A model generated the notes under the pieces. That model did no database searches. It had not been told where the DNA came from and saw nothing but the letters and a program-made list of their open reading frames with translations. From positions 1 to 64,000 of the forward strand of contig NZ_FNIX01000024.1 in assembly GCF_900104175.1 (NCBI RefSeq): a DNA stretch of 64,000 nucleotides, read 5' to 3'. Shown here piece after piece: positions 1 through 8,105 of the stretch (within the stretch, counting starts at the first letter, position 1; the number at the start of each line of letters is the position of its first letter). The position numbers were made by a program, and so were the translations under genes. Origin of the DNA: Lentzea jiangxiensis. GTDB lineage: Bacteria > Actinomycetota > Actinomycetes > Mycobacteriales > Pseudonocardiaceae.

Positions 1-18
1 CTGGGCGTTCGCCTGCAT
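1..18 (-). CDS. Start of a leftward gene cut by the window edge
   Basis: An ATG (reverse complement of 16-18) opens a frame that reads MQANAQ and then leaves the window. A GGAGG Shine-Dalgarno (complement of 23-27) lies 4 nt before it. Only six codons are visible, so no product can be named. The call rests on the Shine-Dalgarno/start pair and on the otherwise unexplained structured region to its right, which would be its upstream control region. A weak promoter candidate on the minus strand (TTGCTT at 115-110, 16 nt, TAGATT at 93-88) would serve it. Confidence 0.4.
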
Positions 19-166
19 CCTGCCTCCGTTTCGCGTGCGGCGCGCGAGCCGCGACCAGTCACCCGAATGGCCGTCGCGGTGAGCGGGAATCTACATGGGT
101 ATACGCGGGAAGCAATGGCCCGGTTGACTCACCCGTCAAAAGTCACGTCCGGGTCACGCCGGGAGG

Positions 167-198
167 GCCCGGCGCTAACTGTGAGTATAGCGCCGGGC
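167..198. other. 11-bp perfect inverted repeat (hairpin)
   Basis: Arms GCCCGGCGCTA (167-177) and TAGCGCCGGGC (188-198) are perfectly complementary around a 10-nt loop. It has no T tract and lies about 150 bp upstream of the leftward gene start. It could be a 5' leader structure, an operator or a terminator of unseen transcription. Confidence 0.45.
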
Positions 199-385
199 GC
201 ATGCCGTGATCGTTTCGGGTCCACATCGCCTGTGGGCGAACTGTGGCGGGGTGTCCACGCTGTCGTCCGCGGGGTGGGCGGCCGCGGCTCGCCGTGCCGC
301 TCCGTCGCGGGTGCTCGTGCCCCCGTCGGCGGGGCTGTGTCTGTGCGTCGCGAACAGGGGAATGGTGGTGCCGGGCGTACTTGTC

Positions 386-435
386 TTAAATATATTTAAC
401 CCACGACAGGGGAATCGCGACTTAAATATATTTAA
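386..435. repeat. Two identical AT-only palindromes, 36 bp apart
   Basis: TTAAATATATTTAA, a perfect 14-bp palindrome, occurs at 386-399 and again at 422-435, each preceded by C. A second short repeat, ACAGGGGAAT, precedes each copy (from about 354 and about 406). Fourteen-base AT-only words are very rare in roughly 70% GC DNA, so two identical copies a little over three helical turns apart look like tandem operator sites for a dimeric regulator. The regulator is not identifiable from the window. Confidence 0.55.
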
Positions 436-737
436 GGCGGATTAATCGTCTGAACGGCGGATTGGCGGCGATCCGCGGTCGGCTAACTTCATGTCAGATC
501 GCACGGAAAACGATCGCCCAGAACCCCCTGAATACGCCGGTCCCGCACCGGGCGCCGGGAGCCCCGGCTGATCCACCTCGTTCCACCGGTGTGGGAAGGG
601 CAAGCGCGCACCGCTCATCGGGTTCCTCCCTCCTGCTCGGAGCCCGGTGGTGCGGCAGCGGTGCCGCGCGGCCGGCCGGTGCCCGCCGGCGGCTCCGGAC
701 CCGTCCCACGGTCCGGACGCCGCCGGCGGTGTTCGTC

Positions 738-758
738 CCGCCCCCACCTCGGGGGCGG
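738..758 (-). terminator. Hairpin after the sensor kinase gene
   Basis: Perfect 8-bp arms CCGCCCCC (738-745) and GGGGGCGG (751-758) with a 5-nt loop start two bases past the kinase stop codon. GC-only stem without a clear T tract, as is common for actinomycete terminators. Confidence 0.6.
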
Positions 759-760
759 CC

Positions 761-2041
761 CTAGATCCTCCGGAGCCTCAATTGCACGCGTGCACCGCCC
801 AGCGGACCGCGGTCGACGTGGAGCGACCCTCCCGTGCGTTCCGCGGCCCGGCGGGCGATGTCGAGCCCCAGCCCGGTGGAACCGCCACCGCTGGTGCCGC
901 GGCGCACCGCCCCTTCGGCGTCCGCGATGCCCGGCCCGGCGTCCTCGACCACCAGCGCCACCAGATCGGCTTGGTGCACCAGTGCCACGGCGAACCGCGT
1001 GCCCTCCGGCGTGTAGCGGAAGACGTTGCCCAGCAACGCGTCCAGCGCGGCCGCGAGGTCGTTGCGGCCCAGCGGCACGAGAGCGGGCCGGTCGGCGCCG
1101 CGCACGGTCCACCGCCGTTCCTGGTCGTCGGCGAGCGCGGACCAGAACACCAGCCGGTCGCGGACGACGGCCGACGCGTCCGTGCCGCCGTCGTCGGGCT
1201 GCAGGCCGGAGCGGGCGGCCTTGATGATCTCGTCGACCTCCCTCTCGAGGCCCTGGACGGCCTCCCGGACGCGGTCCGCCCCCGGACCCTGCCCGAGCGT
1301 GTCCGCGTCCAGGAGAAGGGCTGTGAGAGGCGTTCGCAGCCGGTGCGAGAGATCGGCGACCACCTCGCGTTCGGCGGCGAGCAGCAGCCGGACGCGCTCC
1401 GCCATGGCGTTGAAGGCCTTCCCCGCCTCGGCGACCTCGGGCGGCCCCTTGACCGGAACGCGCGCGGAGAGGTCCCCCTGTCCCATTCTCCGCGCGCCTT
1501 CCGCCAGCGCCCGCGTCGCCTTCACGGCGCGGGCCCCCAGCCTGTCGGCGACCAGCACCGACCCCGCGACCAGCCCGACGGCGACGCCCGCCAGCACCCA
1601 CCACGTCCCGACGACGCCGCGGGTGAGCTGCTCGTGCGGCACGAACGCCTCGACGATCGCGATGCCGTTCGAGCTGGTCGCCAGCGGTTGCAGGTAGGCG
1701 ACGCCGTCGGGCCGTTCGACCGTGGACGCCGTCGCGAGCTTCTGGGCCTCCTCCAGGTCCTTCGCCGTGATGTGCGAGGTGCCGTAGGTACCCGCGGGGG
1801 CGCTGAGGTGCACGGCGAGCCGTTGCTGCCCGCCGTAGCGGGTGCTCCTGATCGCCTGCCGGACCTCCTGCGGCTTGCGGGTGATCAGCAGAGCGGGCGT
1901 CAGCGCGTTCGCCTGCTTCTCGGCCTCGTCGAGCGCGCGGTTGTACGCGGAGCTCTTGACGACGATCGCGAGCGGGATCAGGAAGGCCAGGGCCACCATG
2001 CTGGTGGCCGCGAGAGCGACCAGCACGAGTGACCGCCTCAC
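761..2041 (-). CDS. Two-component sensor histidine kinase
   Basis: A 426-residue membrane histidine kinase. Membrane segment 1 spans about residues 4-28, an extracytoplasmic sensor region runs to about 142, membrane segment 2 spans about 143-166, and a HAMP linker follows (about 167-220). The H box is SHRLRTP with phosphorylatable His233. The ATPase domain shows NDLAAALDALLGNVFRYTP (N box), EDAGPGIAD (G1) and GLGLDIARR (G2). The start ATG overlaps the stop of the response regulator gene by 4 bp, so the two are translationally coupled and form a cognate pair. The N box here is degenerate but usable. The signal sensed cannot be deduced. Confidence 0.93.
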   Translation of the reverse strand: MRRSLVLVALAATSMVALAFLIPLAIVVKSSAYNRALDEAEKQANALTPALLITRKPQEVRQAIRSTRYGGQQRLAVHLSAPAGTYGTSHITAKDLEEAQKLATASTVERPDGVAYLQPLATSSNGIAIVEAFVPHEQLTRGVVGTWWVLAGVAVGLVAGSVLVADRLGARAVKATRALAEGARRMGQGDLSARVPVKGPPEVAEAGKAFNAMAERVRLLLAAEREVVADLSHRLRTPLTALLLDADTLGQGPGADRVREAVQGLEREVDEIIKAARSGLQPDDGGTDASAVVRDRLVFWSALADDQERRWTVRGADRPALVPLGRNDLAAALDALLGNVFRYTPEGTRFAVALVHQADLVALVVEDAGPGIADAEGAVRRGTSGGGSTGLGLDIARRAAERTGGSLHVDRGPLGGARVQLRLRRI

Positions 2042-2703
2042 TGCGGCGCGACCAGACGCACGCCGACCCCGCGCACCGTGTGCAGGTAGCGCGGCTGCGC
2101 GGCCCGTTCACCGAGCTTGCGGCGCAACCACGACAGGTGCACGTCGAGCGTCTGGTCGTCGCGGTGGGACGGCCACAGGCTCGCGAGGATCTCGGCGCGC
2201 GGCACCACCTCGCCCTGCCGTGCCGCGAGGAACGACAGCAGCTCGAACTCCTTGTGCGTCAGGGAGAGCTCGGTGCCGTCCACGGCGGCCCTGCGCAGGG
2301 TGACGTCGATCTCGAGCCCGCCGATCACGAGCTGCTTGCTGTCGCGGGCCCTGCGCAGCACGGCCTGCAGCCGGGCCCCCAGGTGCTCGCTGGAGAACGG
2401 TTTGACGAGGTAGTCGTCCGCGCCGGCGTTGAGGAGCCGGACGATCTCGCCCTCGTCGTCGCGCGCGGTCGCGATGACCACCGGGGTGTTCGTGACGCCC
2501 CGGATCATCCGCAGCGCGTCCCCGCCGTCGAGGTCGGGGAGCCCGAGGTCGAGCACCACGACGTCGTACTCGTGGACGGTGACTTCGCGCAAGGCCTCGA
2601 TCGCGAGCGCCACACCGTGCACGATGTGCCCCTGTCCGGTGAGAGCGCGCATGACCGCCGCCCGCACCACCGGGTCGTCTTCGACCAGCAGAACTGATGC
2701 CAT
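2038..2703 (-). CDS. OmpR-family response regulator
   Basis: A 221-residue regulator with a receiver domain (residues 1-115) and an OmpR/PhoB winged-helix DNA-binding domain (about 125-218, ending with the typical LHTVRGVGVRL). The acidic pair ED (8-9), phospho-acceptor Asp52 in VVVLDLGLPD and the lysine of YLVKPF are all present. It is promoter-proximal in the operon with the kinase at 761-2041. A small secreted or membrane-anchored protein gene starts divergently 26 bp away, which makes it a likely member of the regulon and perhaps an input to the pathway. Confidence 0.95.
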   Translation of the reverse strand: MASVLLVEDDPVVRAAVMRALTGQGHIVHGVALAIEALREVTVHEYDVVVLDLGLPDLDGGDALRMIRGVTNTPVVIATARDDEGEIVRLLNAGADDYLVKPFSSEHLGARLQAVLRRARDSKQLVIGGLEIDVTLRRAAVDGTELSLTHKEFELLSFLAARQGEVVPRAEILASLWPSHRDDQTLDVHLSWLRRKLGERAAQPRYLHTVRGVGVRLVAPQ

Positions 2704-2728
2704 GAGCCGCTACAGGAGGATTGCCGCA

Positions 2729-3280
2729 GTGAGACGGTCCGTCGGATACCTGGTCGCCTGGGCAGTGGTGACCGCGGTCGCCGTCGGCCTGTCCTGGTTC
2801 GGCATCCGATCGGTGATGGAACCCGCGCCGGTCGCCGTCGTCGACCCCACGCCGGGCTCGGCGGTGCTCCCGATGCCGACCATCACCTCGCCGGCGGTCC
2901 CGGTGCCCGAACCGGGCCCCTCCGCCGGTGTACCGCCCGTCACGCCCACGTCCACCAGGCCTCCTGCAGTCAGCTCGTCCGTTCCGGTTCCTCCCCGTAC
3001 TACGGATGCGCGTCCCACCCCGGCTCAACTCCCCGAGGGGGAGTGGCAGGCGGACGGCTCCTACGTGCACGCGTTCCACCTGCGGGGCGGGGACGTCGTG
3101 GTGCGGTACCGGCCGTCCGGGGTGGAGGCGCTGTCCGCCACGCCCGCGGACGGGTGGTCGGTGGCGGTCGAGCAGCCCGGAGGACCTCTGGTGGTGAACT
3201 TCCGGACTGCTTCGGGGAGGTTGTCGCGGTTGGAGGCTACGTGGAGCAACGGGCCCACGGCGAAAGTGGTTGAGCAGTAG
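2729..3280 (+). CDS. Membrane-anchored Pro/Thr-rich hypothetical protein
   Basis: Unknown function, 183 residues from the GTG at 2729, chosen because a perfect AGGAGG (2714-2719) sits 9 nt upstream; an ATG at 2702 would place that site inside the gene. One N-terminal membrane segment (about residues 4-22) is followed by a Pro/Ser/Thr/Val-rich extracellular linker (about 30-95) and a compact C-terminal domain (about 100-180) with tryptophans and beta-like alternation. It is divergent from the response regulator gene at 2038-2703. That arrangement suggests an extracytoplasmic partner or target of the two-component system; this is inference from position only. Confidence 0.75.
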   Translation: MRRSVGYLVAWAVVTAVAVGLSWFGIRSVMEPAPVAVVDPTPGSAVLPMPTITSPAVPVPEPGPSAGVPPVTPTSTRPPAVSSSVPVPPRTTDARPTPAQLPEGEWQADGSYVHAFHLRGGDVVVRYRPSGVEALSATPADGWSVAVEQPGGPLVVNFRTASGRLSRLEATWSNGPTAKVVEQ

Positions 3281-3388
3281 GGGACCTCGGGGGTGGGGAG
3301 GGGCGTCCGACGGCGCGTTGCGGACTCGCTCCGCGACCGGGCGGCTGCCCGGACACGAGGCCCGCACAGCCGCCCGACCGGCCACGAC

Positions 3389-4594
3389 CTACAGGCCGAT
3401 GGCCTTCGAGACCTCCGCGGGCTTGAGCACCCTCAGGATCGCTTCGAACAGGTAGTAGTCGCCGTACGGCAACGAGATCTCCACGCCGTCCTCGGACGGC
3501 CGGTTGCGGGTGCCGCGCGCCAGGACCGCCTCCGCGCGCGTCGACCGGGTGGTGAGGCAGGTGGTCACCAGACCGTCGAGGATCTCCAGCGCCCGGTCGC
3601 GGTAGCGGTCGGTGCCGGTGGCCCTGGCGAGGTCGAGCAGGCCGCACGCCATGATCGCGCCCGCGGAGGAGTCCTTGACGTCGTTGGCGCCCAACGGGGA
3701 GCGGTAGTCCCACACCGGCACGTGGTCCGGGGTGAGGACGGACAGGGCGTAGTCGGCCATCCTGCGGGCGGTGTCGCGGAACTCGCGCAGGCCCGTGCGG
3801 CGGTACATCGTCGTGAAGCCGTAGATGCCCCACGCCTGGCCGCGTGACCAGCAGGAGGTCGGGCTGTAGCCCTGGACGGTGCCCGGGCCGATCGGCGCGC
3901 CGGTGTCCGGGTCGAAGTCGAACACGTGCGGGGTCGAGCCGTCGGCGCGCAGGAAGTGGGTCCGGGTGGTCCTGGCGTGGGCGATCGCGATGTCGAGGAA
4001 CCTGGGGTCGCCGGTCTGCTCGGTCGCGAACGCGAGCAGGTCCAGGTTCATCATCGTGTCGACGATGACGCGGCCCGCGTCGCCCGGGGTGCCGAGACGG
4101 CCCCAGGCGCGGAGGAACTTCCCGGCGGCGTTCCAGCGCTGGATCAGCGTGGTGGCGGCGTCGATCGCGCCGTCACGCCACTTCGTGGCGCCGGTGAGGC
4201 GGTACGCGGTGACCCAGGACGGGGAGAAGAGGAAGCCGAGGTCGTGGTCGCGGGGGTCGAGCCGGCGCGGTGCCAGCCGGTCGTTCGCGGCCTCGGCCAG
4301 CGCGCGGAACCGCGCGTCGCCGCTGTCGAGGTGCGCGAGCCACAGGGTGCCCGGCCAGAAGCCACCGACCCAGCCGCCGTCGGCGACGTAGGTCCACTTC
4401 TCGAACCGGGTGATCTCCGGGAACGACGTGATGCCCGGTGCCACGGTCCTCAGCTTGGCCAGGCCGTGGTCGAGGGCTCCGCGGAGCCGGGCGGGTGCGC
4501 CGGCGGCTTCCGCGGCGCCGAGGGCGACTCCTGCCCCGGTGAGCAGGGGAGTGGCCGCAGCGGATGTCAGAAGGGTGCGTCGAGACAGGTTCAC
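3389..4594 (-). CDS. GH88-type unsaturated glucuronyl hydrolase, exported
   Basis: A 401-residue protein of the unsaturated glucuronyl hydrolase (GH88) family, which removes 4,5-unsaturated uronic acids from oligosaccharides released by polysaccharide lyases. The N-terminus NLSRRTLLTS plus a hydrophobic stretch is a Tat signal, so the enzyme is probably exported. Family landmarks are HDLGFLFSPSW, with the first conserved Asp, and VDTMMNLDLL, with the second; these match the two catalytic aspartates known from Bacillus UGL. GRGQAWGIYGF and PLPYGD-like SLPYGDYYLFEAI follow. The start is a GTG with a weak ribosome site. No polysaccharide lyase lies next to it; a perfect inverted repeat 174 bp upstream may be its operator. 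Confidence 0.85.
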   Translation of the reverse strand: MNLSRRTLLTSAAATPLLTGAGVALGAAEAAGAPARLRGALDHGLAKLRTVAPGITSFPEITRFEKWTYVADGGWVGGFWPGTLWLAHLDSGDARFRALAEAANDRLAPRRLDPRDHDLGFLFSPSWVTAYRLTGATKWRDGAIDAATTLIQRWNAAGKFLRAWGRLGTPGDAGRVIVDTMMNLDLLAFATEQTGDPRFLDIAIAHARTTRTHFLRADGSTPHVFDFDPDTGAPIGPGTVQGYSPTSCWSRGQAWGIYGFTTMYRRTGLREFRDTARRMADYALSVLTPDHVPVWDYRSPLGANDVKDSSAGAIMACGLLDLARATGTDRYRDRALEILDGLVTTCLTTRSTRAEAVLARGTRNRPSEDGVEISLPYGDYYLFEAILRVLKPAEVSKAIGL

Positions 4595-4887
4595 GAGACC
4601 GTCCAGTCCCTTTCTCGTCTTGCGCCCGGCGACACCCTGCCAGAGGAGATCAACGCCTGTAAAGGTGCGTCGAAGAATTGAGCCGAGAAGCTCGCGTCAG
4701 GCCGCTGAACAGCGTAAAGGTCAGTTCTCGTACGTGAACCCGCACGATTCCGACGTTGTAAAAATCATTGTTCACGGTGATGAACAAATGGTGGATCGGG
4801 ACGGCGTCGAGAGGGCGTGGCACCGTCGTGGGTCCGATCGGCGGCATCGGCTTCCCCGAGGAGTGCGCACGTTCGGCCTGCACGCGC
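4595..4887. other. Intergenic region upstream of the GH88 gene
   Basis: About 290 bases that include an unusually AT-rich stretch (about 4755-4790) with the inverted repeat described separately, and two GTAAAGGT words (about 4659 and 4715). This is probably the promoter region of the leftward GH88 gene. Confidence 0.5.
4768..4787. promoter_or_regulatory. Perfect TTGTTCA/TGAACAA inverted repeat, candidate operator
   Basis: TTGTTCA (4768-4774) and TGAACAA (4781-4787) are perfect inverted arms around 6 nt. They sit inside an AT-rich patch upstream of the GH88 gene. The size and symmetry fit a dimeric repressor such as GntR or LacI type, but no such regulator is adjacent. Confidence 0.45.
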
Positions 4888-5889
4888 TCACTGCACGGCG
4901 TTCCAGACGGCGAACGGCACATCGATCTCGTCGGGGCTCAGGCCACCGTGCTCGTACTTCGCCGACGGGTCCGCGATGGGGAACCGCGGGGACGCCGCCA
5001 CCGCGACGACCGGGCCCGCCTCCGGCTGCGGCAGACCGAGGTCCGTGGCGTCGTGCACCGTCGCCGTGTCACCCAGAGTCGTTGCCACGCGGTCGAAAAC
5101 GGTCTCCAGCCGGTCCTGCCTCGGGTAGAGCCACCGCAGGCGGCCCGCGCCGCCGGAGGGGATCACGCACTCCTCGCGCACGATGGCGTCCCAGGCCTCG
5201 ACCAGCTCCGGGTCGGGGTCGACGGCGACCATGCCGTGGTCGGAGTGCGCCACGACGGTCCAACCCTGTGCCGCCCAACGGGAAGCGTGCGCGTCCAGGC
5301 GCAGCATCGCCTCGTGCACCGATTCGTCGTAACCGTTGCGGTGCACGTGGTCGTCGATGTTGACGTACGTCCAGAGGAACCTGGCGTCCGGCAGCGCCTT
5401 GTCGAGGTCCGCCACGACATTCGCGACGAGCAGGGGCGGATCCTCGGCCTGCGCGATGAGTTTGTGCCGAGGGGGCGCGGGTATCCGTGTGCACCCTCGG
5501 AGGAGGGCCTGCGCCCACGTCCCTTCCAGCAGGTCGAGCTCGCGGGCCAGGACGGTCGCGCCGTGCCGTTCGAGCACGGTCGGCAGGTGCGGGACGGCGG
5601 GCGTGCCGTTGATCGCGTGCACGAGCCCGGATCCGTTGCGGTACACCGTTCCCGGCACCCGGTGGACGTCGGCGGGAGCGCCGGTGAGAGCGGTCAGCAG
5701 AGCCGTCGCGGACGTGGAGGGCACGGTGGAGGAGAGCGTGGAGACGGAGGCGGACAACCACGACTGCTTGGCCACGTCGGAGGAGAGGCCGTCCACCGCC
5801 ACGACGATCACCCCGCGATCCGCCTCGCCGAGGGCGCGTTCGAGTCGGGCAGGTACCTCCGCCAGTGACATCGGGTGACTGTAACGCAT
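4888..5889 (-). CDS. Alkaline-phosphatase superfamily phosphodiesterase
   Basis: A 333-residue protein of the type I phosphodiesterase/nucleotide pyrophosphatase branch of the alkaline phosphatase superfamily. Visible metal ligands and nucleophile region are VVAVDGLSSD near the N-terminus, the TVPSTSATAL nucleophile loop (Thr or Ser), YVNIDDHVHRNG, VVAHSDHGM and YEHGGLSPDEIDVPFAVW at the end. There is no signal peptide, so it appears cytosolic. A substrate is not evident; family members hydrolyse phosphodiesters, phosphonates or pyrophosphates. It is divergent from the Ppx/GppA gene with 91 bp between. An alternative start is the ATG at 5871. Confidence 0.78.
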   Translation of the reverse strand: MRYSHPMSLAEVPARLERALGEADRGVIVVAVDGLSSDVAKQSWLSASVSTLSSTVPSTSATALLTALTGAPADVHRVPGTVYRNGSGLVHAINGTPAVPHLPTVLERHGATVLARELDLLEGTWAQALLRGCTRIPAPPRHKLIAQAEDPPLLVANVVADLDKALPDARFLWTYVNIDDHVHRNGYDESVHEAMLRLDAHASRWAAQGWTVVAHSDHGMVAVDPDPELVEAWDAIVREECVIPSGGAGRLRWLYPRQDRLETVFDRVATTLGDTATVHDATDLGLPQPEAGPVVAVAASPRFPIADPSAKYEHGGLSPDEIDVPFAVWNAVQ

Positions 5890-5980
5890 CTCATCGGGTC
5901 AACATTCGCTGTTCGGGGGCGAAGTTCCGGAGAATGGCCGCCGATGCGGTAAAGAAGTCTTGGTGAAGAGGAGGTGGCGG

Positions 5981-6865
5981 ATGCCGGTCGGAGTCCTGGA
6001 CGTCGGGTGCTTCAGCGCGCACCTGGTCGTCGTGGAGCGAGACCTGATGCGTCCGCTGGTGTCCCACAAGGTGCGGCTGAGGCTCGACCGGGAGCTCGAT
6101 GAGAGCGGTGCCATCACCAGGGCCGGCGTCGACTCGCTGTGCGCCGCGGTGCTCGCGGCCCGCAAGAAGGCGGGTGAGGTCCGCTTCCTGCCGTTCGCCA
6201 CGTCGTCGGTGCGGGACAGCTCGAACGCCGACGAGGTGATGCGCAAAGTCGCGCGCCGCACCGGCGTTGAGCTGAAAGTGTTGTCCGGCAAGGAAGAAGC
6301 CCGACTGTCCTACACCGCCGCCCGCCACTGGTTCGGCTGGAGCGCGGGCCCGATGATCGTGCTGGACGTCGGCGGCGGCACCGTGGAGCTCGCCACCGGG
6401 TCCGGGGCCGAACCGGAGCGCGCGATCTCCTTGCCGTTGGGAGCGAGGACTTTGACGCGCACCGGCCTGACCGTGGAGGCGATGAGGTCTGAGGTGCGGG
6501 ACCGCCTCTCGACCGCGTTCCCGTGGGACGAGCAGGCTCGCGCTGTCGGGTGCTCGAAGGTGTTCGAGCAGCTGGCGCGGCTCGCCGGAGCGCGCAGCGA
6601 CGTCTACGCACCGCGTCAGCTGCGGCTCAAGGACCTGGAGAAGTGGATTCCGCGTCTCGCGAAGCTGTCGGTGCGCGAACGTGCGGCGCTGCCGGGGATT
6701 TCCCGCCACCGGGCCCAGCAGTCACTGGCGGGCGCGGTGGTCGCGGAGGCGTTGATGAAGGTCTCGGGTCACGACGTCGTGGACATCTCGCCCTGGTCCA
6801 CCAAGGAAGGGCTGCTCCTGGACCTGGTGGAGCGGGCGCGCGGCGGGCGTTCGTCCGCCGCCTGA
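5981..6865 (+). CDS. Ppx/GppA phosphatase family protein
   Basis: A 294-residue member of the exopolyphosphatase/guanosine pentaphosphate phosphatase family (ASKHA fold). The start ATG at 5981 is preceded by AGGAGG (5969-5974) at 6-nt spacing; an upstream TTG at 5960 would bury it. Motifs: VLDVGCFSAHLVVV (phosphate 1; the usual Asn is replaced and Cys/Phe appear, odd for a catalytic member), VLSGKEEARLSY, and VLDVGGGTVELATG (phosphate 2). The protein is of the short class lacking the C-terminal HD-type region. It may control polyphosphate or (p)ppGpp levels, which fits the stress-signalling genes that follow, but the altered first loop leaves activity uncertain. Confidence 0.82.
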   Translation: MPVGVLDVGCFSAHLVVVERDLMRPLVSHKVRLRLDRELDESGAITRAGVDSLCAAVLAARKKAGEVRFLPFATSSVRDSSNADEVMRKVARRTGVELKVLSGKEEARLSYTAARHWFGWSAGPMIVLDVGGGTVELATGSGAEPERAISLPLGARTLTRTGLTVEAMRSEVRDRLSTAFPWDEQARAVGCSKVFEQLARLAGARSDVYAPRQLRLKDLEKWIPRLAKLSVRERAALPGISRHRAQQSLAGAVVAEALMKVSGHDVVDISPWSTKEGLLLDLVERARGGRSSAA

Positions 6866-6872
6866 AAGCGGC

Positions 6873-7223
6873 TCAGGCCGCGCTGAACGCCGTCACGGCG
6901 TCGTCGACGTCTGCGAAGAGGAGCAGGATCTTGTCCACGGCCGTCATCTGCAGCGGCCGCAACACGGCCTTGCTGTCGCTGACGACGCCGAACTTGATGC
7001 CGAGCTCGTCGGCCTGGGCCTGTGCCTCGACCAGCGCGCGGATTCCCTCGGAACCGAAGAAGCGGACTTCCCTGAGGTCGACGACCAGCGCGGGCGGCTT
7101 GCGGGCGAGCAACGCGGTGAGTCTGCTGGTCACCGGTGCCGAGGACATCATGTCGATCTCACCGGTCAGGGCGATGATCGGAATGGACTGGACATAGGTG
7201 GTTCTGTGTTGAAGTTCGTTCAT
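6873..7223 (-). CDS. STAS-domain anti-sigma factor antagonist
   Basis: A 116-residue single STAS domain of the SpoIIAA/RsbV type. The hallmark segment ALVVDLREVRFFGSEGIRAL holds Ser where the kinase normally phosphorylates (usual form DSSGL/I; here GSEGI). GGGAG-like Shine-Dalgarno just upstream of the ATG. Such proteins bind the RsbW-type kinase when dephosphorylated and so free a sigma factor. An RsbW-type ATPase gene, a second STAS gene and a PP2C phosphatase gene lie within 7 kb, so a partner-switching module is likely. It is convergent with the Ppx/GppA gene, 7 bp apart. Confidence 0.88.
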   Translation of the reverse strand: MNELQHRTTYVQSIPIIALTGEIDMMSSAPVTSRLTALLARKPPALVVDLREVRFFGSEGIRALVEAQAQADELGIKFGVVSDSKAVLRPLQMTAVDKILLLFADVDDAVTAFSAA

Positions 7224-7592
7224 GAGAAGACTCCCGTCCGAAGCGACCGTACGCGCCTTCGTGCGGCGATCACAACCCGAGACGGCTTCGCCGGGTACAA
7301 GCCGCTCGAACGGGAAATCCCCTGACAGACGAGGAAATCTCGTCGCGGTATCCCTGCTTTGCAGGGCGGATTTGCAGGCGTGGGACGGGCACGCCGTTTC
7401 GCGCCGAGGTCCGTCCCGGACGAGCAGGAAGGTCTCAGCACCACGACGAGCACGGCCGGCAGCGAGTTGAGTCCGATCGCAATGGGGGCGGTGCTCTTCC
7501 TGGGCGGCGTTCGCTCCCGATGGGACAGTCCGGCCGTCGTCTGCCCGGAGTCCGGCGGCATGGCGGCCACGCGCGGGCTCAGGTACCCCGTT
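7224..7592. other. Intergenic region between signalling genes
   Basis: About 370 bases between the start of the STAS gene at 6873-7223 and the end of the RsbW-like gene. A 116-codon minus frame (7220-7570) covers it, but it has no Shine-Dalgarno, no recognisable domain and poor hydrophobic patterning; I judge it non-coding. I saw no convincing SigB-type promoter in it. Confidence 0.5.
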
Positions 7593-7988
7593 TCAGCCTT
7601 CCAGCTGCGACCAGACGACTTTTCCCGTGCTGCGGGGTGTCGTGCCCCAGCGAACGCTCAGGGCCTGCACGAGCTGCATACCGCGCCCGCGCGCGCTGTT
7701 CGGGTCCACCGGTCTGAGCTGCGGCAGCTTCGGCGACTGGTCGTGCACCTCGATCAGCATCCCGGCGGCCCGCTTGCAGACCGTGAGTGTGATCGGCGCC
7801 TCACCGTGGTCGATGCCGTTCGACACGAGCTCCGTGACGACGAGCTGGGCGTCGTCCGCGAGGTCGTCGGGCAACCCCCACGACGCTGCCACCTCGCGCA
7901 CAAGCCGGCGTGCACGGGCGCACGACCCTCCCTCGGCGGTCAGGCTCACCCGCACCTCAGCCAGTGGGTCGTTCAGCACAGGGCGCAT
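7593..7988 (-). CDS. RsbW-like anti-sigma factor / ATP-binding protein
   Basis: A 131-residue HATPase_c_2 domain protein of the SpoIIAB/RsbW type. The N box reads ADDAQLVVTELVSNGIDHG and the G1 region is IEVHDQSPKLPQL; ARGRGMQLVQAL forms the lid. The start chosen is the ATG at 7988 (MRPVLNDPL). Family members bind a sigma factor or phosphorylate a STAS antagonist using ATP. It is divergent from the STAS gene starting at 8106, a normal partner pairing, with 117 bp between. Many actinomycete genes of this type are orphan copies, so the actual sigma partner is unknown. Confidence 0.85.
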   Translation of the reverse strand: MRPVLNDPLAEVRVSLTAEGGSCARARRLVREVAASWGLPDDLADDAQLVVTELVSNGIDHGEAPITLTVCKRAAGMLIEVHDQSPKLPQLRPVDPNSARGRGMQLVQALSVRWGTTPRSTGKVVWSQLEG

Positions 7989-8105
7989 CGTCGCACATCC
8001 GGCGGCTCGTCCGGATCTTTCAGCCCCCCGGTGGTCGCGTGCTCGGACGTCGTACTGCACGATTTGGATCGCACGAGTCGGGCGTGGCGGGAAGGAACGG
8101 CGACG

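Larger units (their letters stand above)
19..760. other. Long intergenic region with structured DNA
   Basis: About 740 bases with no credible gene: the short frames lack Shine-Dalgarno sites and recognisable protein character. It holds an imperfect TTGAC/GTCAA inverted repeat (about 124-139), an 11-bp hairpin (167-198), two copies of an AT-only palindrome (386-399 and 422-435) and the terminator of the downstream kinase (738-758). It is probably the control region of the gene leaving at the left edge. Confidence 0.5.

Noticed and set aside
7220..7570. 116-codon minus frame between signalling genes
   Set aside because: No ribosome site, no recognisable fold and an atypical composition; likely non-coding.
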